Assembly: GCF_030067675.1 (NCBI RefSeq)
Contig: NZ_JASJEV010000005.1
Span: 203,089 to 267,088 of the forward strand
Direction: 5' to 3'
DNA length: 64,000 nt
DNA from: Chelatococcus albus
GTDB taxonomy: Bacteria; Pseudomonadota; Alphaproteobacteria; Rhizobiales; Beijerinckiaceae
Positions 19,296 to 30,563 of the stretch are shown here, in pieces. Below the pieces are notes generated by a model. It ran no database searches, had not been told where the DNA came from, and saw only the letters and a program-made list of their open reading frames with translations. The position numbers and the translations under genes were made by a program. Positions within the stretch are counted from its first letter, which is position 1. Each line of letters starts with the position of its first letter.

Positions 19296-20192
19296 TCAGC
19301 CTCCGAGCCCGACGGCGCGCGTGAAGCCGCGGAACTGCCGGCTGATCCAGGAGCCCGTATCCTCGCGCGGCTCGAGGCCGCCGCTCTGCAGGAGCTTGTA
19401 GGCGTCCTTGTACCACTGGCTGTCGGGGAAGTTGTGGCCCAGCACGGCTGCCGCCGTCTGGGCCTCGTTGACGATGCCGAGCGCCATGTAGGCCTCGGTG
19501 AGGCGCATCAGCGCCTCCTCGACATGGCGTGTGGTCTGATACTTCGAGACGACGTCGCGGAAGCGGTTGATGGCGCCGGTGTAGTTGCGCTTCGTCAGGT
19601 AGAAGCGGCCAACCTCCATCTCCTTGCCCGCGAGCTGGTCGCGCACGACCTGGATCTTGAACTTGGCGTCGGAGACGTATTCGGACTTCGGATAGCGGTC
19701 GACGAGCTCTTGCAGCGCCACCAGCGCCTTCTCGGTACGCTCCTGGTCGCGCGTCACGTCCGGCACCTGCCGGTAGTAGGACATGGCGAGGAGATACTGC
19801 GCATAGGCCGCGTCCGGGCTCGACGGGTGCAGGTTGAGGTAGCGCCGCGCCGCGGTGATCGAATCCTGGTACTCGCCGGCCTCGTAATTGGCATAGGCCG
19901 ACATGACGAGGGCCTTCTTGCCCCACTGCGAATAGGGATACTGCTTCTCGACGTCGTCGAACTTCTTCACCGCGCCGGTGTAGTTGTGGTCCTGCAGGCG
20001 CGACAGACCCTCGTTGTAGGTCTGTTCGGCCGGAACCTCCGGCACGATCTCGGGCTTGTACTTCTCGGACTTGTCGAAGGGATTGAGCGACGACAGCGTA
20101 TCGCACGCCGCCAGCGACAGGCCCACCGCGACGAGCACGACGGATCGGGCCAGACCGGAGCGTGCGGTCCCAAGCGAAAACGCGAAGCGCAT
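19296..20192 (-). CDS. bamD: Outer membrane assembly lipoprotein BamD
   Basis: A 298-residue lipoprotein of the BAM complex, which inserts beta-barrel proteins in the outer membrane. The N-terminus has a signal peptide with lipobox LAAC (VVLVAVGLSLAACDTLSSLN). Five TPR-like repeats follow: AEQTYNEGLSRLQDHNYTGA, VKKFDDVEKQYPYSQWGKKA, YQDSITAARRYLNLHPSSPD, the segment DAAYAQYLLAMSYYRQVPDV that is characteristic of BamD, and NEAQTAAAVLGHNFPDSQWY. I start at ATG 20192 after GGAGG/GAGGG; a GTG at 20210 is possible. It sits between lpxC and recN. Confidence 0.93.
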   Translation of the reverse strand: MRFAFSLGTARSGLARSVVLVAVGLSLAACDTLSSLNPFDKSEKYKPEIVPEVPAEQTYNEGLSRLQDHNYTGAVKKFDDVEKQYPYSQWGKKALVMSAYANYEAGEYQDSITAARRYLNLHPSSPDAAYAQYLLAMSYYRQVPDVTRDQERTEKALVALQELVDRYPKSEYVSDAKFKIQVVRDQLAGKEMEVGRFYLTKRNYTGAINRFRDVVSKYQTTRHVEEALMRLTEAYMALGIVNEAQTAAAVLGHNFPDSQWYKDAYKLLQSGGLEPREDTGSWISRQFRGFTRAVGLGG

Positions 20193-20528
20193 CCCTCGTC
20201 TTTCCTCCACGACGGCGCCGCGGAGACGGAGGTGCCCCGCGCGCAGCGCTGTTTAACCCAAAGCCCGGGCGAACGCCAAGCGCCCGACGCTACCCGCGCA
20301 CCGATATCGCGAACACCGGCGGCGGCCCGCCCCACGCCATCACGCCTGAAAGCGACCATTCGATGGCGACGGGTCCGTTCGACGCCAGCGCTTCACCCGG
20401 GTGCGACCAGGCTCATCAGGGAACGGAAGGGCCGGCCTCGCGGTAAACGGCCCGCACCCGCCGGCGCAAGATTCCGCCTTGCAACCCGGCGCCTGCGGCG
20501 CGCTGGCGCGGGGTCGGCTGAAGCGGCT
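20193..20528. other. Gene-free spacer between lpxC and bamD
   Basis: A 336-bp stretch between two minus-strand genes. No ORF here has coding character that I can support. It must contain the lpxC 3' end and probably the bamD promoter, but I see no convincing -35/-10 pair or T-tailed hairpin. The part near lpxC (20455-20525) is very GC-rich with short self-complementary runs. Confidence 0.4.
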
Positions 20529-21470
20529 TCAGTGCGTATCGGCGGCGAAAGCCGGCAGGGCAGCGCCGATCTCGGCGTGGCCCAGTTCGCGGCGGGCACC
20601 GGCCTCGACATAGGCATAGTTGGCGCGATCGGCGAACAGCGCCTCGACGATCGCTACGTTCATGCGATGGCCGCCGCGGTAGGAGCGGTATTCGCCGAGG
20701 ATGGGCGCGCCGGCGAGCGCGAGGTCGCCGACGGCGTCGAGCAGCTTGTGGCGCACGAACTCGTCGGGGAAACGCAGCCCCTCGGGATTGACGACGCTGT
20801 CCTCGCCGATGGCCACCGTGTTGTCGAGCGAAGCGCCGAGCGCGAGTCCGGCCTGCCACAGCCGCTCCACGTCGCGCATGAAACCGAAGGTGCGGGCGCG
20901 CGCGACCTCGCGCTTGTAGACCGTCGGCTCGAGGTCGATCACCTTGCGCTGGCGGCCGATGAGCGGCGTCTCGAAGTCGATCTCGACATCGAGGCGGAAC
21001 CCCTTGTCGAAGGGATTGAGCTCGCAGAAGGCAGCGCCCTGCTGCACGCGCACCGGACGCAGCACCTTGAGGTAGCGCCGTGGCGCGGCCAGCGTTGCGA
21101 TGCCCGCCTGCTGGATGGCGTCGACGAAGGGCGCCGCACTTCCGTCGAGGATCGGCACCTCCGGTCCGTCGATCTCGACGAGGAGGTTGTCGATGCCGAG
21201 GCCCGAAAGCGCCGACATCAGGTGTTCGATCGTCGCCACCGAGCCGGTCGATTGCTCGCCGACGATGGTGCAGAGCTCGGTCGCAGACACGGTGACGTGG
21301 CGCGCTTCGATGAGGCGGTCGTTGCCGCCGGGCATGCCGGTGCGCAGGAAGACGACGCCGTGGTTGGCATCCGCAGGATGCAGCACGATTCTGACAGGCT
21401 TGCCGGAGTGAACACCCACCCCGGTGAGGACCGCCTGTGCGCGAAGCGTCGTCTGCTTGCTGGATTTCAT
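20529..21470 (-). CDS. lpxC: UDP-3-O-acyl-N-acetylglucosamine deacetylase LpxC
   Basis: A 313-residue zinc deacetylase catalysing the committed step of lipid A synthesis. Seen in order: RAQAVLTGVGVHSGKPVRIV, TVSATELCTIVGEQSTGSVA, the zinc His in TIEHLMSALSGLGIDNLLVE, DGPEVPILDGSAAPFVDAI, the second half with RARTFGFMRDVERLWQAGLA, and the His/Asp zinc ligands in DEFVRHKLLDAVGDLALAGA. A late block, SYRGGHRMNVAIVEALF, is also conserved. It starts at ATG 21470 after the ftsZ terminator, so it likely has its own promoter in 21471-21720. Confidence 0.96.
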   Translation of the reverse strand: MKSSKQTTLRAQAVLTGVGVHSGKPVRIVLHPADANHGVVFLRTGMPGGNDRLIEARHVTVSATELCTIVGEQSTGSVATIEHLMSALSGLGIDNLLVEIDGPEVPILDGSAAPFVDAIQQAGIATLAAPRRYLKVLRPVRVQQGAAFCELNPFDKGFRLDVEIDFETPLIGRQRKVIDLEPTVYKREVARARTFGFMRDVERLWQAGLALGASLDNTVAIGEDSVVNPEGLRFPDEFVRHKLLDAVGDLALAGAPILGEYRSYRGGHRMNVAIVEALFADRANYAYVEAGARRELGHAEIGAALPAFAADTH

Positions 21471-21725
21471 CGTCGTAGCCCCGGCCAGACTCTACCACAC
21501 GCCGACATTGCGCCGTCGTCGGGTGAACCTGACCGCCTGTTTGACTGCCTCGGGAGCGGCATACGCGACGCTACACAGGGTATCGCCGCACCCCTCTTTG
21601 GTGTTGGCGGACCATAGTCGCCGCCACCCGCGGGGCCAAATCACGCTTTCTTACGGTCTGTTACAAATCGCAACGCTGTCGTAACGATCAATAAGCTTTT
21701 GATTTTTCTATGCTTTAAAGAAAGA

Positions 21726-21750
21726 GGCCCGGGCGGTTTCCGCCCGGGCC
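21726..21750 (-). terminator. Strong hairpin after ftsZ, probable rho-independent terminator
   Basis: An 11-bp perfect stem GGCCCGGGCGG/CCGCCCGGGCC with a 3-base loop begins 30 bp after the ftsZ stop. On the minus strand it is followed by the T-rich run TCTTTCTTT. This fits a terminator for the ftsQAZ end of the division operon. The remaining gene-free DNA up to lpxC (21471-21725) is AT-rich near 21640-21725 and otherwise without a feature I can name. Confidence 0.75.
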
Positions 21751-21779
21751 GAAATGCGGCGACACCACCGTCGCGCGGT

Positions 21780-23531
<1,752 letters not shown>

Positions 23532-23662
23532 GGTCGTGGCCTCTTCTTTCACACTTGGCGCTCGGCTGCGCGCCCCTCTCCTTCCGGTTCCCCGACCGAT
23601 ACGGCCGCCGCGCCGCCACCGGTCCCGAGCAAATCACCCGCGAATCAGATCACTTTTGTGAA

Positions 23663-25003
23663 TCAGAAACTGTCTCTGATCCAGCGTCCGACGCGGGCAA
23701 AATAGCCGTCCGTGCCCGTGCCCAGGAGCATGCCTCCCGAGCGCGGTTCGAAATGTTCGACATGCGCGACCTGCGGATAGACGAGCAGGCCGACCGAAGC
23801 CGAGAAGGCCGGCCCCTTGGCCGCCTCCGGCAAACCCTTGATCCCGAGTGGGCGGCCGATGCGCACCTGGCAGGAGCCCTTCGGCCCGCCGAGGATGCGC
23901 CTCGCCACCTCCTGGAGGCCGGTGAGCTGTGCCGCACCGCCGGTCAGCACGACGCGCCGTCCCGCCTCGGCGGCGAAGCCGGCCTCCTTCAGGCGGTCGC
24001 GCGTCAGTTCGAGGATCTCCTCGACGCGCGGCTTGATGATGCGCACGAGGTGCGATTTCGGCATGTGGTTCGGCACGTCGCGCTCGGCCTCGTCCACCTG
24101 CGGCACGGAGACGATCTCGCGCTCGTCCGAGGGCGAGGAGATTGCCGCGCCGTAGAGCGTCTTCAGCCGCTCGGCGGCGGAGACGCGGGTGGACAGGCCG
24201 CGCGCGATGTCCATGGTCACGTGATGGCCGCCGACCGCGATCGCATCGACGTGGACGAGGTGCCCGCCCATGAAGACGCCGACGCTCGTGGTGCCGCCGC
24301 CCATGTCGACGAGGGCGACGCCCATCTCCGCCTCGTCGTCGACGAGCGCCGAGAGGCCCGCCGCATAGGGCGTGGAAACCACGGCCTCGATGCCGAGATG
24401 GCACCGCTCCACGGCCAGCATCAGGTTGCGCGCCGCGGCGATGTCGGCCGTGACCACATGCATGTCGACGCCGAGCTTCTCGCCGATCATGCCCGAAGGA
24501 TCGAGGACACCCTTCTGGCCGTCGAGGGAGAAGCCGGTCGGCAAGGCGTGCAGCACCGCCCGGCCCGGCCGGATGCTGTGGGCGCTGGCGGCCTCTAGCA
24601 CCCTGTGGATGTCGCCGTCACCGACCGAGCCGCCCCGCACGGCCACGTTGGCGGCGTAGGACTGCGAGCCGATCCGCCCGCCGGTGAGGCTGACGATGAC
24701 CGACTGCACCTCCACCTTGGCCATGCGTTCGGCCGCGTCGACAGCCTGGCGGATCGCCTGCTCGGCGGCGTCGAGGTCGACGATGATGCCGCCCTTGAGG
24801 CCGAGCGAGCGGTGATGGCCGATGCCGAGAATGCGCGCGAGATGCGTGCGCCCCCGCAGCGTCTCGCTCTCGCTGACCGGCTGCAGCTGCGCGATGAGGC
24901 AGACGACCTTGCTCGTGCCCACGTCGAGCACGGACAGGATGGCGCTCTTGCGCGTCGACAGGGGCTTCATCCGCGGCGTCAGGCCCTGCTTGAGAAGGTT
25001 CAT
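23663..25003 (-). CDS. ftsA: Cell division protein FtsA
   Basis: A 446-residue actin-like protein that tethers FtsZ to the membrane. It shows SAILSVLDVGTSKVVCLIAQ (phosphate 1), the 1C/SHS2 region (IIVDLDAAEQAIRQAVDAAE; VQSVIVSLTGGRIGSQSYAA), phosphate 2 in GVALVDMGGGTTSVGVFMGG, and the adenosine motif VVLTGGAAQLTGLQEVARRI. It ends DGYFARVGRWIRDSF, a probable amphipathic membrane-targeting helix. The start ATG 25003 overlaps the ftsQ stop by 4 bp (ATGA); an internal ATG at 24970 is a weaker alternative. Confidence 0.95.
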   Translation of the reverse strand: MNLLKQGLTPRMKPLSTRKSAILSVLDVGTSKVVCLIAQLQPVSESETLRGRTHLARILGIGHHRSLGLKGGIIVDLDAAEQAIRQAVDAAERMAKVEVQSVIVSLTGGRIGSQSYAANVAVRGGSVGDGDIHRVLEAASAHSIRPGRAVLHALPTGFSLDGQKGVLDPSGMIGEKLGVDMHVVTADIAAARNLMLAVERCHLGIEAVVSTPYAAGLSALVDDEAEMGVALVDMGGGTTSVGVFMGGHLVHVDAIAVGGHHVTMDIARGLSTRVSAAERLKTLYGAAISSPSDEREIVSVPQVDEAERDVPNHMPKSHLVRIIKPRVEEILELTRDRLKEAGFAAEAGRRVVLTGGAAQLTGLQEVARRILGGPKGSCQVRIGRPLGIKGLPEAAKGPAFSASVGLLVYPQVAHVEHFEPRSGGMLLGTGTDGYFARVGRWIRDSF

Positions 25004-26052
25004 ATGTCGGACCCTCCCCGCGGCATCTTCGGTTTCTTCTTCAGCATGTCGGCTCTGGCGGCGGCAGCCTCCTCGGAGAGGCGCACGGCGACACGGTCGG
25101 GCATCCTCAGGTCGATGGTGAGGATGTCCTTGTCGAGGATCCTGTGGTCGCGCTCGAGGCTCGCGAGGCGGGCCACTGCCGCCGCCGCGCCGGTTTCCGG
25201 CAGGCGCACGTCCACACCGTTGTCGAGCTTGAGGTTCCAGCGCCGCCCGGAGACGAGCGCGCCGGCGCGGATGCGGTTCCTGAGCGGTCCGGCCGCCTCG
25301 AGCAACGCGAGATATTCCCTGGAGCGGTCGTTGGCGTGGTCGCCCACGACGAGCGGCAGGTTGGCAAAGCGCGCATCGTTGAGGAGATCGATGACCGTTC
25401 CGTCCGCGGCGATGACGAAGAGCTCGCCGTTGCGCTGCCACAAGGCGTAGGGCTCGCGCTCGACGAGGGTGATGGAGAGCTCACTGGGATAGAGCTTGCG
25501 GACGGAGGCCTCGCGGATCATGGGCACGGATTCGAGGCGTCGGCGCACCTCGGCCGCATCCAGGAAGGCAAGCGAGATCTTCGGACTGATGCCGGCTGCG
25601 GCGAGCACCTCGCTCTCGGTGAGCTCGGCGATGCCGGAGATCGTCACGTGGTCGATGCCGAGGCCGACCAATCGGGCGAGCGCGTGATGCGGCTCCCCGT
25701 AGGTGGCCCGGAAGCTGTCGATGTGGCCGCCGAGCGCGGCGCCGTAGAGGCCGACAACGGCGAAGAAGGCGAGGGTGAGAAGGCTGCCGAGCCCGCGCGG
25801 CAGGCGCCGCTCGATGGGCAGGCGAACCGAGGCGCGCGATGCGAAGGACTTGGTGCGGCGGGTCTGCGGCAGGCCCACCATCGCCGCGGAAGCCGATGCG
25901 GTGCGGCCGCCGGCAGCGACCGTCGCCAGGGCCAGCCGGGGCTCCCCGGCCAGCATCCCCCCGAACAGGCGCGAACCGACCCGCGTCTGCAGGGCAGCGG
26001 GACCGAGGGTCCCGGCTGTCAACGATCGCAGGAGGCGTCCTCCACCATCCAT
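25000..26052 (-). CDS. ftsQ: Cell division protein FtsQ
   Basis: A 350-residue bitopic divisome protein. About 85 N-terminal cytoplasmic residues are rich in Ala, Gly and Arg. One membrane segment (LGSLLTLAFFAVVGLYGAAL) and the periplasmic POTRA domain follow (IDHVTISGIAELTESEVLAA; PMIREASVRKLYPSELSITL), then the FtsQ beta domain (EREPYALWQRNGELFVIAAD; LPLVVGDHAN). It bridges early and late division proteins. The start overlaps the end of ddl by 34 bp and the stop overlaps ftsA by 4 bp. Confidence 0.93.
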   Translation of the reverse strand: MDGGGRLLRSLTAGTLGPAALQTRVGSRLFGGMLAGEPRLALATVAAGGRTASASAAMVGLPQTRRTKSFASRASVRLPIERRLPRGLGSLLTLAFFAVVGLYGAALGGHIDSFRATYGEPHHALARLVGLGIDHVTISGIAELTESEVLAAAGISPKISLAFLDAAEVRRRLESVPMIREASVRKLYPSELSITLVEREPYALWQRNGELFVIAADGTVIDLLNDARFANLPLVVGDHANDRSREYLALLEAAGPLRNRIRAGALVSGRRWNLKLDNGVDVRLPETGAAAAVARLASLERDHRILDKDILTIDLRMPDRVAVRLSEEAAAARADMLKKKPKMPRGGSDI

Positions 26053-26942
26053 CGGACGAGCTCACCGAACGAGTAACCGGCATACGCCGCGAGTTCGGGC
26101 ACCAGGCTGGTCTCGGTCATGCCGGGCTGCGTGTTGACCTCGAGGCAGACGATTTCGCCGGTTCCGTCCGGACGGTCGTCGTACCTGAAGTCGGCGCGGC
26201 TGACGCCCCGGCAGCCGAGTGCTTGATGCGCCGTTAACGCCAACTGTTGAACGAGTTGGTAAATATTCGGTTTAATTTCGGCCGGAAGGACGTGGATGGA
26301 ACCGCCCTTCGCATATTTGGCGTCATAGTCGTAGAAGACCCCCGTCGCAGGACGAATATCTATGATTCCCAACGGCTTGTCCCCCATCACGGCACAGGTC
26401 AGCTCCCGCCCCGCGACATAGCGCTCGGCGAGCAGGTATTCGCCGTAGGGCCAGTCCGGCCGCGTTAACTCTTGCGGGGGATGCGCGCGCTCCTCGCGCA
26501 CGATGATGACGCCGACAGAAGAGCCCTCGTTGACGGGCTTGAGCACATACGGGGGCGGCAGCACGTGCCGCTTGGCAGCCTCGCGGCGATGCACGGTGAC
26601 GCCGTCCGCCACCGGCACGCCGGCAGCGGCCATGACGAGCTTGGCCTTGTCCTTCTGCATGGCGAGGGCGGAGGCGAGCACGCCCGAATGGGTATAGGGA
26701 ATGCGCAAGACCTCCAGGATGCCCTGGATGGTCCCATCCTCTCCCACTCGTCCGTGCAGCGCGTTGAAGACGACATCGGGCCTGATTCGCTCGAGCACGG
26801 CGGCAATGTCGCGCTTCACGTCGATCCGCGTGACGCGGTAGCCCTCGCCTTCCAAGGCCCTGGCGCAGGCTGCGCCCGAGTTGAGGGAGACCTCGCGCTC
26901 GGCGGACCATCCGCCCATCAGCACGGCGACATGTTTGCTCAT
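26019..26942 (-). CDS. ddl: D-alanine--D-alanine ligase
   Basis: A 307-residue ATP-grasp ligase of the DdlB type that makes D-Ala-D-Ala for the peptidoglycan stem peptide. Signature blocks: VAVLMGGWSAEREVSLNSGA, VVFNALHGRVGEDGTIQGIL, PYTHSGVLASALAMQKDKAK, PYVLKPVNEGSSVGVIIVRE and IVCLEVNTQPGMTETSLVPE. ATG 26942 (MSKHVAVLMGG) has TGGAG upstream; ATG 26954 is an alternative. Bases 26225-26290 inside the gene are distinctly AT-rich compared with the rest, a possible internal promoter for ftsQAZ. Confidence 0.96.
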   Translation of the reverse strand: MSKHVAVLMGGWSAEREVSLNSGAACARALEGEGYRVTRIDVKRDIAAVLERIRPDVVFNALHGRVGEDGTIQGILEVLRIPYTHSGVLASALAMQKDKAKLVMAAAGVPVADGVTVHRREAAKRHVLPPPYVLKPVNEGSSVGVIIVREERAHPPQELTRPDWPYGEYLLAERYVAGRELTCAVMGDKPLGIIDIRPATGVFYDYDAKYAKGGSIHVLPAEIKPNIYQLVQQLALTAHQALGCRGVSRADFRYDDRPDGTGEIVCLEVNTQPGMTETSLVPELAAYAGYSFGELVRWMVEDASCDR

Positions 26943-27025
26943 GGAATGCTCCATTGCCCGCCCGGGCCGGGGCAGGAGCGCAAGCCCGGGGCTCGAGAAA
27001 CCTTGCCGCCCGTTCGGGGCGGCGA

Positions 27026-27949
27026 TCAGGGGGCCTGCAGGCCCACCCGCTTGATCTCCCACTCCAGCATCACGCCGGAGTGCTCCAGCACACGCCTGCG
27101 CACTTCCTCGCCGAGGCCCTCGATGTCGGCGGCCGTGGCATCGCCGTGGTTGACGAGGAAGTTGCAGTGCATCTCCGACACCTGCGCGCCGCCGCGCCTG
27201 AGGCCCCGGCAGCCGGCGGCGTCGACGAGTTCCCAGGCACTGCGGCCGTCGGGGTTCTTGAAGGTCGAGCCGCCGGTGCGCGTGTTCACCGGCTGGGTGG
27301 AGGAGCGCGCCTCGGTGATGGCATTCATGCGCGCCGCGATCGCCTCGGGCTCGCCGGGCCGGCCCTGGAACAGCGCGTCGACGAAGACGAGATCCTCCGG
27401 CGCGCCGCAGTGGCGGTAGCCGTATTTCATGTCGGCGAGGGCGAGGACATGCGCCCTGCCCTGCCGGTCGAGCGCCCGCGCCTCGACGAGGATGTCCTTG
27501 ACCTCGCCGCCATAGGCGCCGCCATTCATGCGCAGCGCGCCGCCGACTGCCCCGGGGATGCCGCGCAGGAAGGAAAGCCCGTCGATGCCCGCCTCCGCCG
27601 CCGCCCGCGCCACCTTGACGTCGGGCGCCGCAGCCCCGGCGCGGATGCGGCATCCGGCCTCCACCGTCACCTCGGCGAAGGCCCTGCCGAGGCGCAGCAC
27701 GACGCCCGGCACGCCGCCGTCGCGGATGAGCAGGTTCGACCCCAGGCCGACGACGAGGAGCGGCACCTCGCCGGGTAGATTGGCGAGGAAGAGGGCGAGG
27801 TCGGCCTCGTCTGCCGGCATGAACATGACCTGCGCCGGTCCGCCGGTGCGGAACCAGGAGAGGGCCGCCGTCGGCGCATTCGCCTCCAGCCGGCCGCGCA
27901 GGCCCGGCATGCGCGCCGCGAGCTCGGCGGTGATGTCGGGAAAGGTCAT
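27026..27949 (-). CDS. murB: UDP-N-acetylmuramate dehydrogenase MurB
   Basis: A 307-residue flavoprotein reducing UDP-GlcNAc-enolpyruvate to UDP-MurNAc with NADPH. FAD-binding blocks: [60 protein letters not shown] and [16 protein letters not shown]. The catalytic serine and the adjacent loop are in [20 protein letters not shown], and a conserved ending [17 protein letters not shown] follows. The short YGYRHCG loop suits a MurB of the short-loop class. It is separated from murC by 41 bp containing the hairpin repeat and from ddl by 83 bp. Confidence 0.95.
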   Translation of the reverse strand: MTFPDITAELAARMPGLRGRLEANAPTAALSWFRTGGPAQVMFMPADEADLALFLANLPGEVPLLVVGLGSNLLIRDGGVPGVVLRLGRAFAEVTVEAGCRIRAGAAAPDVKVARAAAEAGIDGLSFLRGIPGAVGGALRMNGGAYGGEVKDILVEARALDRQGRAHVLALADMKYGYRHCGAPEDLVFVDALFQGRPGEPEAIAARMNAITEARSSTQPVNTRTGGSTFKNPDGRSAWELVDAAGCRGLRRGGAQVSEMHCNFLVNHGDATAADIEGLGEEVRRRVLEHSGVMLEWEIKRVGLQAP

Positions 27950-27980
27950 GGGCCGTCCTCCGCCGTCACATGCGGCACAT

Positions 27981-28032
27981 GCCCCTCACCCTAGCCCTCT
28001 CCCCGCAAACGGGGAGAGGGGACGGGGGTTTC
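27981..28032. repeat. Hairpin-forming interspersed repeat across the murC 3' end
   Basis: CCCCTCACCCTAGCCCTCTC continues into CCCGCAAACGGGGAGAGGGG and ACGGGGGTT. The core is a perfect 11-bp inverted repeat, CCCTCTCCCCG (27995-28005), loop CAAA, CGGGGAGAGGG (28010-28020). From general knowledge, this CCCTCACCCTAACCCTCTCC type of palindromic element is dispersed between genes in many Proteobacteria. Here it is not purely intergenic: the murC stop (27991-27993) lies inside it, so the repeat supplies the last codons of MurC. I see no second copy in this window. Confidence 0.75.
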
Positions 28033-29433
28033 AGCATCGGCGGCAAGTTCTCCCGGCAGCGCATAGGCCCAGTTGGTGATCGTGCCAGCGCCGAGGCAGA
28101 CGACGTAGTCGCCGGGCTTCGCCATGCCGCGCACGAGCCCCGCGAGCGCCTCCGGCGCCTCGAGCGGCAGGACGTTGCGGTGGCCGCGGGCCTTGAGGCC
28201 GGCAACCAGGCTGTCGCGGTCGAAACCGTCGATCGGCTGCTCTCCGGCGGCGTAGACCGGCGCGACGATGACGGAATCGGCGTCGTTGAAGCAGGTGCAG
28301 AAGTCATTGAAGAGGGCGGAGAGACGCGTGTAGCGGTGCGGCTGCACGACGGCGATCACCTGCCCCGCCGTCGAGGCGCGCGCCGCCTTGAGCACGGCCG
28401 CAATCTCCACCGGATGGTGCCCGTAGTCGTCGTAGACCGTGACGCCGTTCCATTCGCCCGTGCGGGTGAAGCGCCGCTTGACGCCGCCGAAACCGGCGAG
28501 CGCCTTGCGGATCGCCTCCGCGCCCATGCCGAGCTCATGCGCCACCGCGATCGCCGCCGTGGCGTTGAGCGCGTTGTGGTGGCCGGGCATGGGCATGACG
28601 ATGTCGTCGATCGCCGTCTCGCGGCCTGTCTTGCGGTCGCGGATGAGCACGCGGAAGCGGCTCTTGCCGCCATTGAGGTCGATGTCGACAAGGCGCACGT
28701 CGGCTTGCGGGTTCTCGCCGTAGGTGACAACGCGCCGGTCCTCGATGGTGCCGACGAGGTCCTGCACCGTCGGATGGTCGATGCACATCACGGCGAAGCC
28801 GTAGAACGGCAGGTTCTCGACGAAGGAGCGGAAGGCCGCCTTGATGGCGTCGAAGGTCTTGAAGTGGTCGAGATGCTCGGGGTCGATGTTGGTGACGATG
28901 GCGACGTCGGCCGGCAGCTTCAGGAATGTGCCATCGGACTCGTCCGCCTCCACCACCATCCAGTCGCCGGCGCCGAGGCGGGCGTTGGTGCCGTAGGCGT
29001 TGATGATGCCGCCGTTGATGACGGTGGGGTCGAAGCCGCCGGCATCGAGGAGCGTGGCGACGAGCGAGGTGGTCGTCGTCTTGCCGTGCGTGCCGGCGAT
29101 GGCGACGCAGGTCTTGAGCCGCATGAGCTCGGCGAGCATCTCCGCGCGGCGCACCACCGGCAAGCGCTTCTCGCGCGCCGCGGCGAGCTCGGGATTGTCG
29201 CGCCGGATCGCCGTCGAGACGACGACGACCTCGGCCTCACCCAGGTTCTCGGCGGCGTGGCCGACGAGAACCTTCGCCCCCTTCTCGCGCAGGCGCTTGA
29301 CGTTGGCGTTGTCGCTCGCGTCCGAGCCCTGCACCGTATAGCCGAGGTTCATCAGCACCTCGGCGATGCCCGACATGCCGATGCCGCCGATGCCGATGAA
29401 GTGGATGGGGCCGAGCTCGCGCGGCAGCTTCAT
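27991..29433 (-). CDS. murC: UDP-N-acetylmuramate--L-alanine ligase MurC
   Basis: A 480-residue Mur ligase adding L-Ala to UDP-MurNAc. Domain 1: [20 protein letters not shown]. ATPase P-loop: [20 protein letters not shown]. Domain 2 motifs: [20 protein letters not shown] and [12 protein letters not shown]. Domain 3: [20 protein letters not shown] and [19 protein letters not shown]. It ends with the odd tail [14 protein letters not shown], which is encoded by the hairpin repeat rather than by family sequence. The start overlaps the murG stop by 4 bp. Confidence 0.96.
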   Translation of the reverse strand: MKLPRELGPIHFIGIGGIGMSGIAEVLMNLGYTVQGSDASDNANVKRLREKGAKVLVGHAAENLGEAEVVVVSTAIRRDNPELAAAREKRLPVVRRAEMLAELMRLKTCVAIAGTHGKTTTTSLVATLLDAGGFDPTVINGGIINAYGTNARLGAGDWMVVEADESDGTFLKLPADVAIVTNIDPEHLDHFKTFDAIKAAFRSFVENLPFYGFAVMCIDHPTVQDLVGTIEDRRVVTYGENPQADVRLVDIDLNGGKSRFRVLIRDRKTGRETAIDDIVMPMPGHHNALNATAAIAVAHELGMGAEAIRKALAGFGGVKRRFTRTGEWNGVTVYDDYGHHPVEIAAVLKAARASTAGQVIAVVQPHRYTRLSALFNDFCTCFNDADSVIVAPVYAAGEQPIDGFDRDSLVAGLKARGHRNVLPLEAPEALAGLVRGMAKPGDYVVCLGAGTITNWAYALPGELAADAETPVPSPRLRGEG

Positions 29434-30563
29434 GAATTGCTCTCCGAATGGGGACCGAGCCGCCCGACGCGCATGACGAGCGCGGCGAGGCGCTCGCCGG
29501 CGTCGGGGACGCCGGCGCTCTTGGCCGCCTCGGCGGCGCGGGTCAAGCCCTCGGGGATGGCGAGGCGGGTCGCGATCTCCTCGGCGAGCCGCTCCGGGGT
29601 AAAGTCGTCCTGGCGGATCACGGTCGCCGCGCCGACACTGCCGAGCGCGGCGGCATTGGCGGCCTGATCCTGATCGAGCGCGTGCGGCAGCGGCACCAGG
29701 ATCGCCGGGCGGCCGATGACGGCGAGCTCGGCCACCGTGGAGGCGCCGGAACGCCCGACGACCAGATGTGCCCGGGCGATGCGCTGCGGCAGGTCGGCGA
29801 AGAAGGGCTCGACCACGGCCTCGACGCCGAGCCGCGCGTAGGTCTCGCGGACGCGCGCCAGATCCTCGGGGCGCGCCTGCTGGGTCAGCGACAGCCGCGC
29901 CCGCAGCTCGACAGGCAGGCGTTCGACGGCCGCCGGCACGACGTCGCTCATGACGCGCGCGCCCTGGCTGCCGCCGAAGACGACGACGCGCAGCCTGTCT
30001 CCCGCCCCGAGCGGCTGGAACGGCACCTCCGCCGCCTCGAGTACCGCCGGACGCACGGGATTGCCCGTATGCGTGAGGCGGCCGCGCAGGCCCTCCGCGA
30101 CCTTGCCCACCCCGGGAAAGCCCGTGGCGATGGCCGAGGCGCGGGCCGCGAGGAAACGGTTCGCCCGCCCGAGCACGGCGTTCTGCTCGTGGATGATCGC
30201 CGGCACGCGCAGGAGCGCGGCGGCAAGCACGGGCGGCACCGTGGGATAGCCGCCGAAACCGACCACGACCGCTGGCCGGCGGGCGCGCATCAGGCCGCGC
30301 GCCGTCCAGACGCCGCGGGCGAGCGTCAGCGCCGCTTGCACCGCCGCCGGAAGGGAGCGCCCGGACGGCGTGGCGGACGGGATCTCGAAGATCGCGTCGG
30401 CCGGGAAGGCGCCGGCATATTTCGCCGCGCGCCCGTCCGTGGCGAGCGACACGCGTATGCCGCGCCGCGCCAGCGCCACGGCGAGCGCCTCGGCCGGGAA
30501 GAGATGCCCCCCGGTGCCGCCGGCAGCGATGAGGACGAAGGGATCGGACGCCACGACGCTCAC
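29430..30563 (-). CDS. murG: Lipid II synthase MurG
   Basis: A 377-residue GT-B glycosyltransferase transferring GlcNAc to lipid I on the inner membrane face. Motifs: [20 protein letters not shown] (G loop 1), [20 protein letters not shown] (G loop 2), [40 protein letters not shown] (G loop 3) and the UDP-GlcNAc site [40 protein letters not shown]. It overlaps ftsW and murC by 4 bp each. Confidence 0.96.
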   Translation of the reverse strand: MSVVASDPFVLIAAGGTGGHLFPAEALAVALARRGIRVSLATDGRAAKYAGAFPADAIFEIPSATPSGRSLPAAVQAALTLARGVWTARGLMRARRPAVVVGFGGYPTVPPVLAAALLRVPAIIHEQNAVLGRANRFLAARASAIATGFPGVGKVAEGLRGRLTHTGNPVRPAVLEAAEVPFQPLGAGDRLRVVVFGGSQGARVMSDVVPAAVERLPVELRARLSLTQQARPEDLARVRETYARLGVEAVVEPFFADLPQRIARAHLVVGRSGASTVAELAVIGRPAILVPLPHALDQDQAANAAALGSVGAATVIRQDDFTPERLAEEIATRLAIPEGLTRAAEAAKSAGVPDAGERLAALVMRVGRLGPHSESNS

